In this document: piece by piece, positions 43,605 to 52,626 of the stretch
Layout of the letters: each line of letters opens with the position of its first letter
How positions within the stretch are numbered: position 1 is the stretch's first letter
Assembly: GCF_019218285.1 (NCBI RefSeq)
Contig: NZ_JAHUZG010000001.1
Span: 1-64,000 of the forward strand
DNA length: 64,000 nt
Reading direction: 5' to 3'
From: Antarctobacter sediminis
Lineage (GTDB): Bacteria > Pseudomonadota > Alphaproteobacteria > Rhodobacterales > Rhodobacteraceae
Translations under genes and position numbers: made by a program
Notes under the pieces: generated by a model
Told to the model about the DNA's origin: nothing
The model's input: only the letters and a program-made list of their open reading frames with translations
Databases searched by the model: none

Positions 43605-44642
43605 ATGAAAGCCGTCCTTTTCGAGAAGTTCCAAGAAGCCCCCAAGCTGGTTTCGGTCGAGGATCCGACACCTGAACCGCATGGTGTTGTGCTGAAGGTC
43701 GCCGCCACAGGTGTCTGCCGCAGTGACTGGCACGGCTGGATGGGGCACGACAGCGACATTGATCTGCCGCACGTGCCCGGGCATGAACTGGCAGGCGTGG
43801 TCGAAGCCGTCGGCAAGGACGTGACCAACTGGAAAGTCGGTGACAAGGTCACGGTGCCTTTCATCTGCGGCTGTGGAAGTTGTTCCGAATGCCATGCCGG
43901 GCATCAACAGGTCTGCCTGCATCAGGAACAGCCCGGTTTCACGCATTGGGGGTCTTTCGCCGAATATGTGCCGATCCATCAGGCGGACCTGAACCTTGTG
44001 GCCCTGCCCGAAACGATGGATTTCGCCACCGCGGCCAGCCTTGGTTGCCGGTTTGCCACCTCCTTCCGGGCGGTGATCGATCAGGGCAAGGTCAGCGCGG
44101 GTCAATGGGTGGCCGTGCATGGCTGTGGCGGCGTGGGCCTTTCCGCGGTGATGATCGCGGCGGCGGCTGGTGCGAATGTCATAGGCGTGGACCTTGATCC
44201 GGCCAAGCTGGCACTTGCGCAGGAACTTGGCGCGGTGGCGACGATCAACGGAAAAGAGGCAGACGTGCCCGGGGCCATTCGTGAAATCACAAGGGGCGGG
44301 GCGCATGTCTCGCTGGATGCGCTGGGCCATCCTGTGACGATGACCAACTCGATCCTCTGCCTGCGGCCGCGCGGCAAACACATTCAGGTTGGCCTGATGC
44401 TGGGCGACCACGCGGCCCCCGCCATCCCCATGCCCAAGATCGTCGGGCAAGAGATCGAACTTTTGGGCTCACACGGGATGCAGGCGCACCGCTATGGCGC
44501 GATGCTGGACATGGTTGCCAGTGGCAAGCTGAACCCGTCGCGGCTGGTCGGTGAGCAGATCAGCCTTGCCGAGGCTCCCGAGGCGCTGATGAGCATGGAC
44601 AAGTTCCAGTCGGTCGGCGCAACCGTCATCACACGCTTCTGA
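43605..44642 (+). CDS. Zinc-dependent alcohol dehydrogenase
   Basis: This 345-residue medium-chain dehydrogenase has the catalytic zinc ligands in GVCRSDWH and GHE, the structural-zinc cysteine cluster in [17 protein letters not shown], and the NAD site [13 protein letters not shown]. The first gene of a plus-strand run with proC and an aminotransferase, divergent from lrp. The substrate is not known; homologues are annotated for aryl or alkyl alcohols. Directly after its stop lies a proC remnant. Confidence 0.9.
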   Translation: MKAVLFEKFQEAPKLVSVEDPTPEPHGVVLKVAATGVCRSDWHGWMGHDSDIDLPHVPGHELAGVVEAVGKDVTNWKVGDKVTVPFICGCGSCSECHAGHQQVCLHQEQPGFTHWGSFAEYVPIHQADLNLVALPETMDFATAASLGCRFATSFRAVIDQGKVSAGQWVAVHGCGGVGLSAVMIAAAAGANVIGVDLDPAKLALAQELGAVATINGKEADVPGAIREITRGGAHVSLDALGHPVTMTNSILCLRPRGKHIQVGLMLGDHAAPAIPMPKIVGQEIELLGSHGMQAHRYGAMLDMVASGKLNPSRLVGEQISLAEAPEALMSMDKFQSVGATVITRF

Positions 44643-44645
44643 GCC

Positions 44646-44753
44646 ATGGACAGGATCGCATTCATCGGTGGTCTGATCGCCAGAGACAGCGGGCGGGCGC
44701 CCACGCGGATCGCGGCCACCTTTTCCGTCGCGGCCCGTCGGGCGCGGCCATAG
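44646..44753 (+). pseudogene. Deleted proC N-terminal remnant
   Basis: A 35-codon frame beginning MDRIAFIGGLIARDSGRAP aligns with intact ProC, MEKIAFIGGGNMAAAIAGGL..., if ten codons containing the Rossmann GGGNMA loop are removed between GGCGG repeats. Even the upstream context TTCTGAGCCATGGA is the same as at proC (45339). After LIA the similarity decays to RIAATFSVAARRARP and a stop. Without the NADP loop and the rest of the protein it cannot function. Confidence 0.7.
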
Positions 44754-44951
44754 CCGGCCTGCGGCGTTCGCGCCACGAATGAGCGGAGGACCGGATGGGG
44801 TGACGTGCTTGCCGTCGTTCCCACGGCCCTTCGTCATGGCACGGTCTTTGGCCTGTGCGTCAACCGCTCCGCTGAGGATCTGCCAGAGCCGCATCAGGCA
44901 GGGCAAATCAAACCTAACCTTAAACGCAGAACACAGATTGGAGGGTTTTCC
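44754..44951. other. Gap between proC remnant and SnoaL-like gene
   Basis: Together with the remnant this makes a 309-bp stretch without an intact gene. No terminator or inverted repeat ends stand out. On the minus strand an open frame crosses the region, but it continues into neighbouring genes and has no start site; it may be debris of an inserted element. The last 60 bp are AT-richer and hold the GGAGGG ribosome site of the next gene. Confidence 0.4.
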
Positions 44952-45335
44952 ATGAACGACCAGAATGAAAACAAGCGCATCGTCAAAGCTTTTCTGGAGA
45001 CCGTTTTCAACGAGCACAAGGTTGACGAGGGCATGGATGCCTATGTCGGAGACACTTATACCCAGCACAATCCCGGTGTGGCCGACGGGGTGGAGGCGTT
45101 CAGAGAGAATTTCCGGTCCTTTTTTGCAGCGCACCCTGACTCCTACTTCGACATCAAGCGCATGTTTTGCGAGGGCGACCACGTGACCGTTCATGCCCAT
45201 TGGACCCAAGGCAAGGACGATCGCGGTTCTGCCGTCATGGACATCTTCCGGCTGGAGAATGGGCGCATCGTAGAGCACTGGGACGTCATTCAGCCCATTC
45301 CTGATGAAATCGCGCATGACAACACGATGTTCTGA
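44952..45335 (+). CDS. SnoaL-like / NTF2-fold protein
   Basis: This 127-residue protein belongs to the nuclear transport factor 2 superfamily (SnoaL-like, ester-cyclase type). YTQHNPGVADGVEAFRENF and HVTVHAHWTQG are characteristic, as is IVEHWDVIQPIP. Members range from cyclases and isomerases to binding proteins, so the reaction is unknown. TTGGAGGG precedes the ATG. It sits between the proC remnant and intact proC, so it may be a later insertion into an adh-proC pair. Confidence 0.82.
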   Translation: MNDQNENKRIVKAFLETVFNEHKVDEGMDAYVGDTYTQHNPGVADGVEAFRENFRSFFAAHPDSYFDIKRMFCEGDHVTVHAHWTQGKDDRGSAVMDIFRLENGRIVEHWDVIQPIPDEIAHDNTMF

Positions 45336-45338
45336 GCC

Positions 45339-46139
45339 ATGGAAAAGATTGCATTCATCGGCGGCGGCAATATGGCCGCCGCAATCGCGGGCGGTCTGAT
45401 TGCCAATGGCACCCGCCCTGACACGATCACCATCGCCGATCCGAACGCCGATCAAAGGGCGCGGTTGCAGGCAGAACACGGGATTGCGGTGACCGCGGAG
45501 AGTGCCATGGCCTGCGCCGGTGCCGAAACTGTTGTTCTGGCGGTCAAACCACAGGTGATCCCGGCGGTTGCGGCGGAAATCGGCGGCACATTGGACGGCA
45601 AACTGGTCATCAGCATCGCTGCCGGCGTCACCATCACCATGCTCGAGGACCTGTTCGGGCAGGTGGCCATAGCCCGCGCCATGCCCAACACGCCCGCATT
45701 GCTGGGTTTGGGTGCGACGGGGCTCTTTCTGAACAACCGGGCCAGCGCCGACGAACGGGCGCGTGCCCGCAGGATCATCGACGCCTTTGGCATTTGCGTC
45801 GACGTCACCCGCGAAGACCTGCTGGACGCCGTGACCGCCGTATCGGGCAGCGGTCCGGCCTATGTCTTTCTGCTGATCGAAGAGATGATCCGCGCGGGCA
45901 TCGCGCTTGGCCTGCCGCCCGAAGACGCAAAGGCGCTGACCGTGCAGACCGCCCTTGGCGCGGCGACAATGGCCGCCAAGGGCGAGGCCGCGCCGGAGGA
46001 CCTACGCCGGCGCGTGACCTCTCCGAACGGGACAACCCATGCGGCAATCACAGCGATGCAGGACGCGGGATTTGGCGCGGTGATCGAAAAGGCGATGATT
46101 GCCTGCCGCGACCGCGCGGTTGAACTGGGCAAGGGTTAA
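45339..46139 (+). CDS. proC: Pyrroline-5-carboxylate reductase
   Basis: This 266-residue NADPH-dependent enzyme completes proline synthesis. IAFIGGGNMAAAIAGGL is the Rossmann start, AMPNTPALLGLGATGLF and AVSGSGPAYVFLLIEEM are conserved, and TSPNGTTHAAI lies near the end. It starts 3 bp after the SnoaL-like gene and 3 bp before it is followed by the aminotransferase gene. An upstream deleted copy of its 5' end lies at 44646. Confidence 0.93.
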   Translation: MEKIAFIGGGNMAAAIAGGLIANGTRPDTITIADPNADQRARLQAEHGIAVTAESAMACAGAETVVLAVKPQVIPAVAAEIGGTLDGKLVISIAAGVTITMLEDLFGQVAIARAMPNTPALLGLGATGLFLNNRASADERARARRIIDAFGICVDVTREDLLDAVTAVSGSGPAYVFLLIEEMIRAGIALGLPPEDAKALTVQTALGAATMAAKGEAAPEDLRRRVTSPNGTTHAAITAMQDAGFGAVIEKAMIACRDRAVELGKG

Positions 46140-46142
46140 GCG

Positions 46143-47327
46143 ATGTTCGAAAAGGTCGAGGAGTACCCGGTAGATCCGATCATGATCGGGGCCGATTACT
46201 TTGCCCGCGATCCGCGCAAGGACAAACTGAACCTGACGGTTGGCATCTATCAGGACGCCGAGGGTCAAACCCCGGTGCTGGAGGCGGTCAAGCGCGCCGA
46301 GCAGCATCTGGTCGAAACACAGGCGACGAAATCCTACCTCGCCCTGACCGGTGACGCGGACTACTGCGCTGTACTGGGACACGAGATTCTGGGGCAGAGC
46401 TATGGCGCGGAATGGGTCGCGGCCCAGACTTCGGGCGGGGCGGTGGCCCTGCGGGTCATGGCAGACCTGCTGGCGCAGATGCCCAAGCCTCCGACCGTCT
46501 GGCTGCAAACACCCACCTATGGCAATTACGTTCCGATCCTGACGGCCGCCGGGGCCAGATTTGCCCATGTGCCCTATTACGATCCGCTGCGCCGCCAGAT
46601 CACCTTTGACCGGATGCTGGCGGGACTGGAAAAGGCCCGCGCCGGGGATGTTTTCCTGATGCAGGGAGTCTGCCACAATCCGACCGGCGCTGATATGACC
46701 CCGGAGCAGGTGGCCGCGCTGCTGGACCTGCTAGAGGCGCGTGGCATCGTGCCTTGGATCGACCTTGCCTACCTTGGGTTCGGCCAAAGCTTTGATGCGG
46801 ATTGCGCTATGGCCCGACAGATTGCGGCGCGGTTTCCGGAATGTATCGTCTGCATCACCCTGTCCAAATCCTTTGGCATCTATCGCGACCGGGCCGGGGC
46901 GTTGTTCGTCAAGACGCGCACCGCCGACCGCGAGCGCATCCATCGCGCAGTGTCGGCCATCGTGCGCTCGGGTGCGTCCCATGCGCCGGATCACGGTCCC
47001 TCTGTTGTACGGACGATCTTGCAGACCCCTGCGTTCAAGGCGCTTTGGCTGCGGGATCTTGACCGGATGCGCGACCGCGTGGCGCGGGTCCGGGCGCGGA
47101 TCGTCGATACCGAAGAAGCGTTGTTTGGCACGCAGGATCTGGCCTATCTCGGACGGCAATCCGGCATGTTCAGCTTGCTGCCGCTGACCGGCGATCAGGA
47201 AACCGCGCTGACGCGGGATCATGGCATTCACGTGGTCAAGGGCGGCCGGGTCAATGTCGCACGGTTGGGTGAGGGCGACATAAGCTGGCTGATCCGCGCA
47301 GTGCGTGACGTCACGGGTCGGGGCTGA
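46143..47327 (+). CDS. tyrB: Aromatic/aspartate aminotransferase (TyrB/AspC family)
   Basis: This 394-residue class I aminotransferase has VGIYQD near the start, Tyr/Gly residues in TPTYGNYVPI, CHNPTG at 177-182, WIDLAYLGF and the PLP lysine Lys242 in SKSFGIYRDR. The pattern is that of the Ib bacterial aromatic aminotransferases. It is 3 bp after proC. Aspartate versus aromatic preference cannot be decided here. Confidence 0.88.
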   Translation: MFEKVEEYPVDPIMIGADYFARDPRKDKLNLTVGIYQDAEGQTPVLEAVKRAEQHLVETQATKSYLALTGDADYCAVLGHEILGQSYGAEWVAAQTSGGAVALRVMADLLAQMPKPPTVWLQTPTYGNYVPILTAAGARFAHVPYYDPLRRQITFDRMLAGLEKARAGDVFLMQGVCHNPTGADMTPEQVAALLDLLEARGIVPWIDLAYLGFGQSFDADCAMARQIAARFPECIVCITLSKSFGIYRDRAGALFVKTRTADRERIHRAVSAIVRSGASHAPDHGPSVVRTILQTPAFKALWLRDLDRMRDRVARVRARIVDTEEALFGTQDLAYLGRQSGMFSLLPLTGDQETALTRDHGIHVVKGGRVNVARLGEGDISWLIRAVRDVTGRG

Positions 47328-47363
47328 CAGGCCGCGCGCCAAGCGTCATTGGCCGAAATGTGA

Positions 47364-48299
47364 TCATCGCGCCGGCCCTGCGCTGTCGGCAGCGGTTTGG
47401 TCCGCTGCTACGCGGGCAATCTGCCTGCGCAGCCACATATGTGCCGGGTCCTTGTCCGTGCGGCGATGCCAGATCAAATCGGGACCAAACTGCGACGCCT
47501 GCAACGGCAGGGGCTTCAGCACGACAGGCAGCAGATCGGCAAATCTCTGCGCCAGCATCCGGGGCAGGGTCGAGACCAGGTCGGATTGCGTGACGATGAA
47601 CGGGGCCAGCAGGAAACTGGGCACCCGCGCGGCAATGTCCCGGTGCAGGCCAAGGTCGGCAAGGCGCTCATCAATCTCGCTGGGCTTGCTGTGGCCGATC
47701 GTGACCTGACAATGATGCGCAGCGGCATAGACAGGCAGCGTCAGGTCCACATCCGCATATCTGCCGCCCTGTGAGACCATGCAGACGTAGTCGTCAAAGA
47801 ACAGGGGCTTGTGCTGTGCCCAGCCCGGAACCTCGGGGCAGAAATCAATTGCAAGGTCACAGTGACCACTGTCGATCTGGCTCAGCAAAGACCGCGCGCT
47901 GACCGGTTCGATCCGCAACCGGACACCGGGGGCCTGTCGTTCCAACAGCGCCAGCAGTGGCGGCGCAAGCAACAGCGAGACATAGTCGCTCATCCCGATG
48001 GTAACCCGCATCTCAAGCGCGGCCGGGTCAAAGCGTGCTTCGCCGGCGTCCAATGCCCGCAGGCGGGTCAGGATCTCGGCGATGTCGGGGGCCAGTTCTT
48101 CGGCGCGCGGGGTTGGCAGCATCCCCTGAGTGGATCGCACGAACAAGTCGTCCTGAAACAACTGGCGCAACCGGCCAAGCGCGCTGCTGGTTGCGGATTG
48201 CGTCAGCCCGATACTGGATGCGGCACGGGTGACGTGCCGTTCGCGCATGAGCGTGTCGAAAACCACCAGAAGGTTCAGATCGATGCGGGCAAAGTCCAT
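47364..48299 (-). CDS. LysR-family regulator divergent from MFS exporter
   Basis: This 311-residue NodD/LeuO-like LysR protein opens DFARIDLNLLVVFDTLMRERHVTRAA and has a helix-turn-helix ending LGRLRQLFQDDLFVR. The effector domain follows with SDYVSLLLAPPLLALLE. It is divergent from the MFS gene at 48402 with a 102-bp gap and probably controls it. It converges with the aminotransferase operon. Confidence 0.9.
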   Translation of the reverse strand: MDFARIDLNLLVVFDTLMRERHVTRAASSIGLTQSATSSALGRLRQLFQDDLFVRSTQGMLPTPRAEELAPDIAEILTRLRALDAGEARFDPAALEMRVTIGMSDYVSLLLAPPLLALLERQAPGVRLRIEPVSARSLLSQIDSGHCDLAIDFCPEVPGWAQHKPLFFDDYVCMVSQGGRYADVDLTLPVYAAAHHCQVTIGHSKPSEIDERLADLGLHRDIAARVPSFLLAPFIVTQSDLVSTLPRMLAQRFADLLPVVLKPLPLQASQFGPDLIWHRRTDKDPAHMWLRRQIARVAADQTAADSAGPAR

Positions 48300-48401
48300 A
48301 TATCTACCGTGTCAATGAAGGTGATGCTCATTATCAATTTCATCAACGGTCCGCCAGCGCCTATCTGGCGCGTCGATGTCGAGATTTTCGAAGGACCTGA
48401 A
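48300..48401. promoter_or_regulatory. LysR/MFS divergent control region
   Basis: This AT-rich gap contains GATG (48323-48326) and CATC (48341-48344) as the ends of an imperfect inverted repeat enclosing ATTATCAAT, compatible with a LysR box (T-N11-A type). The MFS gene has AAGGA before its ATG. Binding by the adjacent LysR is inferred. Confidence 0.35.
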
Positions 48402-49808
48402 ATGACACATTCCACCAAAGTCCGGTTTGGCGCGCGGCGCTGGACCGGTCTGCTTGTTCTCTGCGCTGCCCTCTTGCTGGAAGGCATGAACATCGGCAGC
48501 GTCAACGTGCAGCTTGCCCCGATCTCTGCCGATCTCGGGATCGCTCCGGCGGCGCTACAGTATATCGTCAGCGCCTATCTGGTCTGCTACGCGGGTTTCC
48601 TGTTGTTGGGCGGGCGCGCCGCCGATCTCTTTGGCCGCCGCCGCGTCTTTCTGATCGGGGTCAGCGTGTTCCTCCTTGCCTCGCTGCTTGCAGCGATGGC
48701 TGGCGGGCTGACGGTGCTGATCGTGGCCCGGGCCCTGCAAGGTATCGGCGCGGCGATCTCTACACCTGCGGCGCTGGCATTGATCATTTCGATGTTCGCC
48801 GAGGGGCCGGAACGGAACAAGGCCATGGGCGTCTACGGTGCCATGGGGGCGGCGGGGTTTTCCGTTGGGCTGCTGATCACCGGCTTTTTTACCGAATGGC
48901 TGGGGTGGCGCGCGGGTTTTGCCGTCTATGCGCCTCTGACGCTGGCCGTGATCCTGCTGTGCCCCTTTGTGGTGCCCGCTGACCGCCCCGAGGATCTGTC
49001 TAAGGGCGGCAAGGATATTGCGGGGGCCGTGACCATCACGCTGGGCCTTTTGGCGCTGACCTTCGGCGTTGGCGAATCCCACGTCCTGAGCCTGTCGCAA
49101 AGCCTTGTTCTGTTCGGGGCGGCGCTGATGTTGTTCCTTGCCTTTGCGTGGATCGAAACCCACAGCCGCGACCCGCTCATCCCGTTCCGTATCTTTTCGG
49201 CAGGGTCGGTACTGGCGGGCAACCTCTTGGCGGCGAGCTTTTTCGCGGGCGTTGCGGGCATGATGTTCGTTGCGGCGCTTTATCTTCAATCGGTGCTGCA
49301 CATGTCGCCCTTTTATGCCGGGTTGGCCTTTGCGCCGATGTCGCTGATGCTGGTGGTCTCAAACAACCTATCAGCGGTTTTCATCAACCGGATCGGTATG
49401 CGGCGGACCATTGCGTTGGGGCTGGCGCTGCAAGTCGCGGGGATCGTCTGGTTTGCGCAGGCGACCGAGGTGACCTCTTATTGGGCAAACCTGCTGCCGT
49501 CCTCTCTGGTGCTTGGCTTGGGGATCGGCCTGATCTTTCCCGCTGCCATGCTGGCCGGAACCACGGGCCCTGACGAACACCAGCGTGGGTTGGCCTCCAG
49601 CCTTGTGGCCACGTCGCAACAGACGGGCGGGGCGCTGGGCACGGCGTTGACGGCGACGATGCTGGGCAGTGTTGCGCATGGTGGCAACCTGTCCGAAGCG
49701 ATGGGACCGGCCTTGTTGAGCGTTGCACTGTTGCCTGCGCTTGGGCTGGCGGTCACCTGGGCGGCGCTGCGCCGGCCAAGCGCAAGCTCAGCGCTGGCGC
49801 TGCACTGA
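48402..49808 (+). CDS. MFS drug-type exporter (EmrB/QacA, 14-helix class)
   Basis: This 468-residue membrane protein has a sequence typical of DHA2 transporters: LDVSIVNVALP-like NIGSVNVQLAPI in helix 1, AADLFGRRRVFLIG in the first cytoplasmic loop and QGIGAAISTPAALALI in helix 4-5. The start at 48402 follows AAGGACCTG; a long upstream frame overlaps the LysR gene and is not used. The exported compound is unknown, but LysR-linked exporters usually respond to their substrate. Confidence 0.88.
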   Translation: MTHSTKVRFGARRWTGLLVLCAALLLEGMNIGSVNVQLAPISADLGIAPAALQYIVSAYLVCYAGFLLLGGRAADLFGRRRVFLIGVSVFLLASLLAAMAGGLTVLIVARALQGIGAAISTPAALALIISMFAEGPERNKAMGVYGAMGAAGFSVGLLITGFFTEWLGWRAGFAVYAPLTLAVILLCPFVVPADRPEDLSKGGKDIAGAVTITLGLLALTFGVGESHVLSLSQSLVLFGAALMLFLAFAWIETHSRDPLIPFRIFSAGSVLAGNLLAASFFAGVAGMMFVAALYLQSVLHMSPFYAGLAFAPMSLMLVVSNNLSAVFINRIGMRRTIALGLALQVAGIVWFAQATEVTSYWANLLPSSLVLGLGIGLIFPAAMLAGTTGPDEHQRGLASSLVATSQQTGGALGTALTATMLGSVAHGGNLSEAMGPALLSVALLPALGLAVTWAALRRPSASSALALH

Positions 49809-49833
49809 CGGGCCGGTCCGGGTTCCGGACACC

Positions 49834-49859
49834 GGGCACCGGGGATATCCCCGGTGCCC
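49834..49859. terminator. 26-bp perfect palindrome between converging genes
   Basis: GGGCACCGGGGAT (49834-49846) is followed directly by its exact complement ATCCCCGGTGCCC (49847-49859). Transcripts from either side would form a long GC hairpin, but no T-run follows. It lies between the ends of the MFS gene (49808) and the WYL regulator (49876), so a bidirectional terminator is the simplest reading. Confidence 0.6.
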
Positions 49860-49875
49860 TCTGGTCGTGAACGGG

Positions 49876-50595
49876 TCAGAGGGGTGTGGGCTGAACTTGC
49901 CGGATATCCTCTGCAAAGGGCACGCGCCTGCGGCGAAAACGGGCGCTTGCGACGGTTTCGGGATGGCTGATCCGATCCATGCGGAAATGGCGAAAATCAT
50001 CCCGCGCCGGATCCCATGCAACCAGATACCATAGCGGCGGCAGGATCAGCATGGCCTGCGGCTCGACCTCGCGGGCGGACTGCACACCCTTGGCGTCGCG
50101 ATAGCGAAACCGCAGCCTTTGTCGTTGCAGAAAGGCGGGTTCAAAGGCGGGCAACAACCCGGGATCCATCTGGCCCATGTCAGTAATATCGACCTGCGGG
50201 GCCAGTCGCCCGACATAGAGGCAGTCGAGAAAGGCACGAAGATCGCGCACCTTGTCCGCGGGCAGCGCTTTTTCGATCTTGGCCAGCGCTGTATCCGCCA
50301 GCCCGGAAAAGGGCAGGCCCCCGGCCGCGCGCACCGATGCGACGCTGATCAACAGGGCAAAGACCTCGGCTACGGAAAGCCGCGCGGTGGTTTGCACCGA
50401 TTGCGGGTCCAGCCGCAGGCCGCCGCCGCGCCCCGGCTCGGAATGGATGACAAACCCTTCGTCCCGCAATGCCCCCAGATCCCGCAGCACCGTGCGCCGC
50501 GATGTGACAAGCTCTGCTGCGATCTCGGCAATGGTGACGGTGCCGTTGCGGCGCAGGTAGCGGACAAGGGCATCTTGTCGAAGACGTGCAGTCAC
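49876..50595 (-). CDS. HTH/WYL-domain transcriptional regulator
   Basis: This 239-residue protein has a DeoR-like N-terminal helix-turn-helix (TIAEIAAELVTSRRTVLRDLGAL, then EGFVIHSEPGRGGGLRL) and a WYL domain with RFRYRDAKG and PLWYLVAWDPARDDFRHFRMDRI. WYL domains sense small ligands or nucleic acids. The best start is GTG at 50595 with GGAG upstream; the frame to 50676 would run into the promoter of the divergent hydrolase. Confidence 0.85.
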   Translation of the reverse strand: MTARLRQDALVRYLRRNGTVTIAEIAAELVTSRRTVLRDLGALRDEGFVIHSEPGRGGGLRLDPQSVQTTARLSVAEVFALLISVASVRAAGGLPFSGLADTALAKIEKALPADKVRDLRAFLDCLYVGRLAPQVDITDMGQMDPGLLPAFEPAFLQRQRLRFRYRDAKGVQSAREVEPQAMLILPPLWYLVAWDPARDDFRHFRMDRISHPETVASARFRRRRVPFAEDIRQVQPTPL

Positions 50596-50681
50596 GTTCC
50601 GGCTCCGCGATGATTGGTGCCACTTTTTGGCACCTTTTGGGTTTAGCCCGAGGCCGACACCATCAGCAAGAGGCACAGCCC

Positions 50682-51614
50682 ATGATCCCGACCACCGACT
50701 TTCCCCAACCCAGTGTCCTGACCCTTGGAGAGGTCACGCTGGAAGTTTTTGAAGCCGGCAGGGAAAACGCCGGGAATCCAATCGTGCTGTGCCACGGTTG
50801 GCCCGAGCACGCGTTTTCCTGGCGCCACCAGATGCCGGCGCTTGCCGCGGCGGGCTATCACGTCATCGTCCCCAATCAGCGGGGGTTCGGCCGGTCCTCC
50901 CGGCCCAAAGAAATTGCCGCCTATGACATTGCGTGCCTGACCGGCGATCTGGCGCGTTTGCTGGACCATTTCGGTTATCAGGACGCGGTCTTTGTCGGCC
51001 ACGACTGGGGGGCCAATGTTGTGTGGAGCATGGGGTTGCTGCACCCGGACCGGGTTCGCAAAATCATCAATCTCGCGCTGCCGTTCCAACCTCGGACCGA
51101 AATCCCATGGGTCGCCTTCATGGAAACGGTTTTCGGGCCAGACAATTACTTTGTGCATTTCAACCGCAAACCCGGGGTCGCGGATGCGGTGCTGGATGCG
51201 AACGCGCATCGTTTCCTGACAAATCTCTTTCGCAAGAACCTCCCCCCGACACCGCCCGAGCCGGGGATGATGATGCTCAACCTTGCCAAGGCCGAAACCC
51301 CGGTGGGGGATCCTTTGATGAGCCCCGATGAACTGGCCGTATTTGCCGAGGCTTTCGCGGCGTCAGGCTTTGCAGGAGGGATCAACTGGTATCGCAATCT
51401 TGACCGGAACTGGCACATTCTGGCGGATGTGGATCCGGTCATCCATGCGCCTTCCCTGATGATCTATGGCGCGCGCGACATGATCCCCCAATCGGATACG
51501 CTGGCGGAGCATGTGCCGGGCGTGGATGTGCTGACCCTTGATTGCGGGCATTGGATTCAGCAGGAAAAGCCGGAGGAGACGAACCGGGCGATCCTGCAAT
51601 GGCTAGGCGCCTGA
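50682..51614 (+). CDS. Alpha/beta hydrolase, epoxide hydrolase type
   Basis: This 310-residue protein has the oxyanion motif HGWP (38-41), GHDWGA with nucleophile Asp108 and a late His290 in CGHW. NWYRN in the cap domain and Tyr residues there are typical of epoxide hydrolases. The cytoplasmic reaction would open an epoxide to a diol. AGAGG precedes the ATG at 50682. It is divergent from the WYL regulator (86-bp gap), which probably controls it. Confidence 0.88.
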   Translation: MIPTTDFPQPSVLTLGEVTLEVFEAGRENAGNPIVLCHGWPEHAFSWRHQMPALAAAGYHVIVPNQRGFGRSSRPKEIAAYDIACLTGDLARLLDHFGYQDAVFVGHDWGANVVWSMGLLHPDRVRKIINLALPFQPRTEIPWVAFMETVFGPDNYFVHFNRKPGVADAVLDANAHRFLTNLFRKNLPPTPPEPGMMMLNLAKAETPVGDPLMSPDELAVFAEAFAASGFAGGINWYRNLDRNWHILADVDPVIHAPSLMIYGARDMIPQSDTLAEHVPGVDVLTLDCGHWIQQEKPEETNRAILQWLGA

Positions 51615-51623
51615 GGCGCTTGG

Positions 51624-51649
51624 GGCGGGCCGCCGAAAAACGGCCCGCC
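51624..51649. terminator. Hairpin terminator between two converging hydrolase genes
   Basis: GGCGGGCCG (51624-51632) and CGGCCCGCC (51641-51649) form a 9-bp perfect stem with an A-rich loop, followed by TTT. It lies between the ends of the hydrolase genes at 51614 and 51657, so it may serve both. Confidence 0.75.
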
Positions 51650-51656
51650 TTTGGGA

Positions 51657-52505
51657 TCACCGATGGCGACCGATGAAATCCACCAACAGGGCCGAGATTT
51701 TCTCGGGCTGATCTTCCATGGCGAAATGCCCGCAGTCCTCCAGCAGGTGCAGTTCCGAACCGGGAATGCTGTCATGCAGCCGGTGAGCCCAGTCCACCAC
51801 CTGCCACGCATCGTCTGCGCCCCAGATCACCTGCACCGGGCGCTGGCTCAGTTCGGCATAGCGCGGGGCGACCTCACTGGTGTGCTTGGGGTCATAATGC
51901 CTGACTTGATGCTGAAACAGGCTGCCCTGTCCAATGGGGCCAGAGATGACATCGAGAAAAACCTCCATCGAGGTTTCTGCCAGTCGCTGTTTGTTCTGGA
52001 CCGTTGAAAACAGCCAGTCGCGAAAGTGTTCGCGATGCTCGGCATCGGGCGCCTTGATCAGTGTGTCCAGCCCGGCTTGCATCTGTTCATGTGTGCGACG
52101 GGATGGCCAACTATCAAAACTGACCACGTCGATCATGGACAATGACTGCAAACGTTCTGGCGACTGGATACCGAACCGCTGCGCAACGCCGCCGCCGATG
52201 TCATGGGCGACAAGATGCAGATCGTCCAGCCCCCAAAGGTCCAGCAGACCTTCGAGGATCGCAACCTGTCCGGTGACCGAAGTGTCGACAGCCGGATCCC
52301 GCGGGCGTTCCGAGAGACCATAACCCAGCAGGTCGTAAACATGGACCCGATAACCTGCCTCAACCAGCGAAGGCAGCACGTTGCGCCAGATGTAGGAAGA
52401 CGAGGGCGTGCCGTGGATCAGAACCACCGGTGCCCCTTTACCGTGTACGCCGTGCGCGATGCGGAAATTGTCGATCAGCGCATGTTGGTTGACGATATGG
52501 TTCAT
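51657..52505 (-). CDS. Alpha/beta hydrolase, haloalkane dehalogenase-like
   Basis: This 282-residue protein has HGTP (31-34), AHDIGGG with nucleophile Asp102 and His260 in CGHFAMEDQPE. An Asp nucleophile and the DIGGG surroundings are shared with haloalkane dehalogenases and related hydrolases. CAAGGAG precedes the ATG at 52505; the upstream frame to 52694 is not preceded by an RBS. It is divergent from the LysR gene at 52627 and converges with the epoxide hydrolase. The substrate is unknown. Confidence 0.85.
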   Translation of the reverse strand: MNHIVNQHALIDNFRIAHGVHGKGAPVVLIHGTPSSSYIWRNVLPSLVEAGYRVHVYDLLGYGLSERPRDPAVDTSVTGQVAILEGLLDLWGLDDLHLVAHDIGGGVAQRFGIQSPERLQSLSMIDVVSFDSWPSRRTHEQMQAGLDTLIKAPDAEHREHFRDWLFSTVQNKQRLAETSMEVFLDVISGPIGQGSLFQHQVRHYDPKHTSEVAPRYAELSQRPVQVIWGADDAWQVVDWAHRLHDSIPGSELHLLEDCGHFAMEDQPEKISALLVDFIGRHR

Positions 52506-52626
52506 GCGGGAACTCCTTGAATTGCCTTTCCCGCAAGGTATTTTGCCGATAGAATATTCTGCAAATGAATGATTGTCATGAGATGATCGAAATATGTGAT
52601 CACTTGGGGTGTGATGATGGTGGGGC
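52506..52626. promoter_or_regulatory. Hydrolase/LysR divergent control region
   Basis: An AT-rich 121-bp gap with a perfect palindrome AGAATATTCT (52551-52560) and a GTGATCAC octamer further along. LysR-regulated divergent promoters commonly have such sites. The LysR gene itself lacks a strong Shine-Dalgarno site. Confidence 0.4.

Noticed and set aside
44754-44951. Possible insertion-sequence remnant between proC fragment and SnoaL-like gene
   Set aside because: No terminal inverted repeats, no target duplication and no transposase motif that I can identify with confidence.
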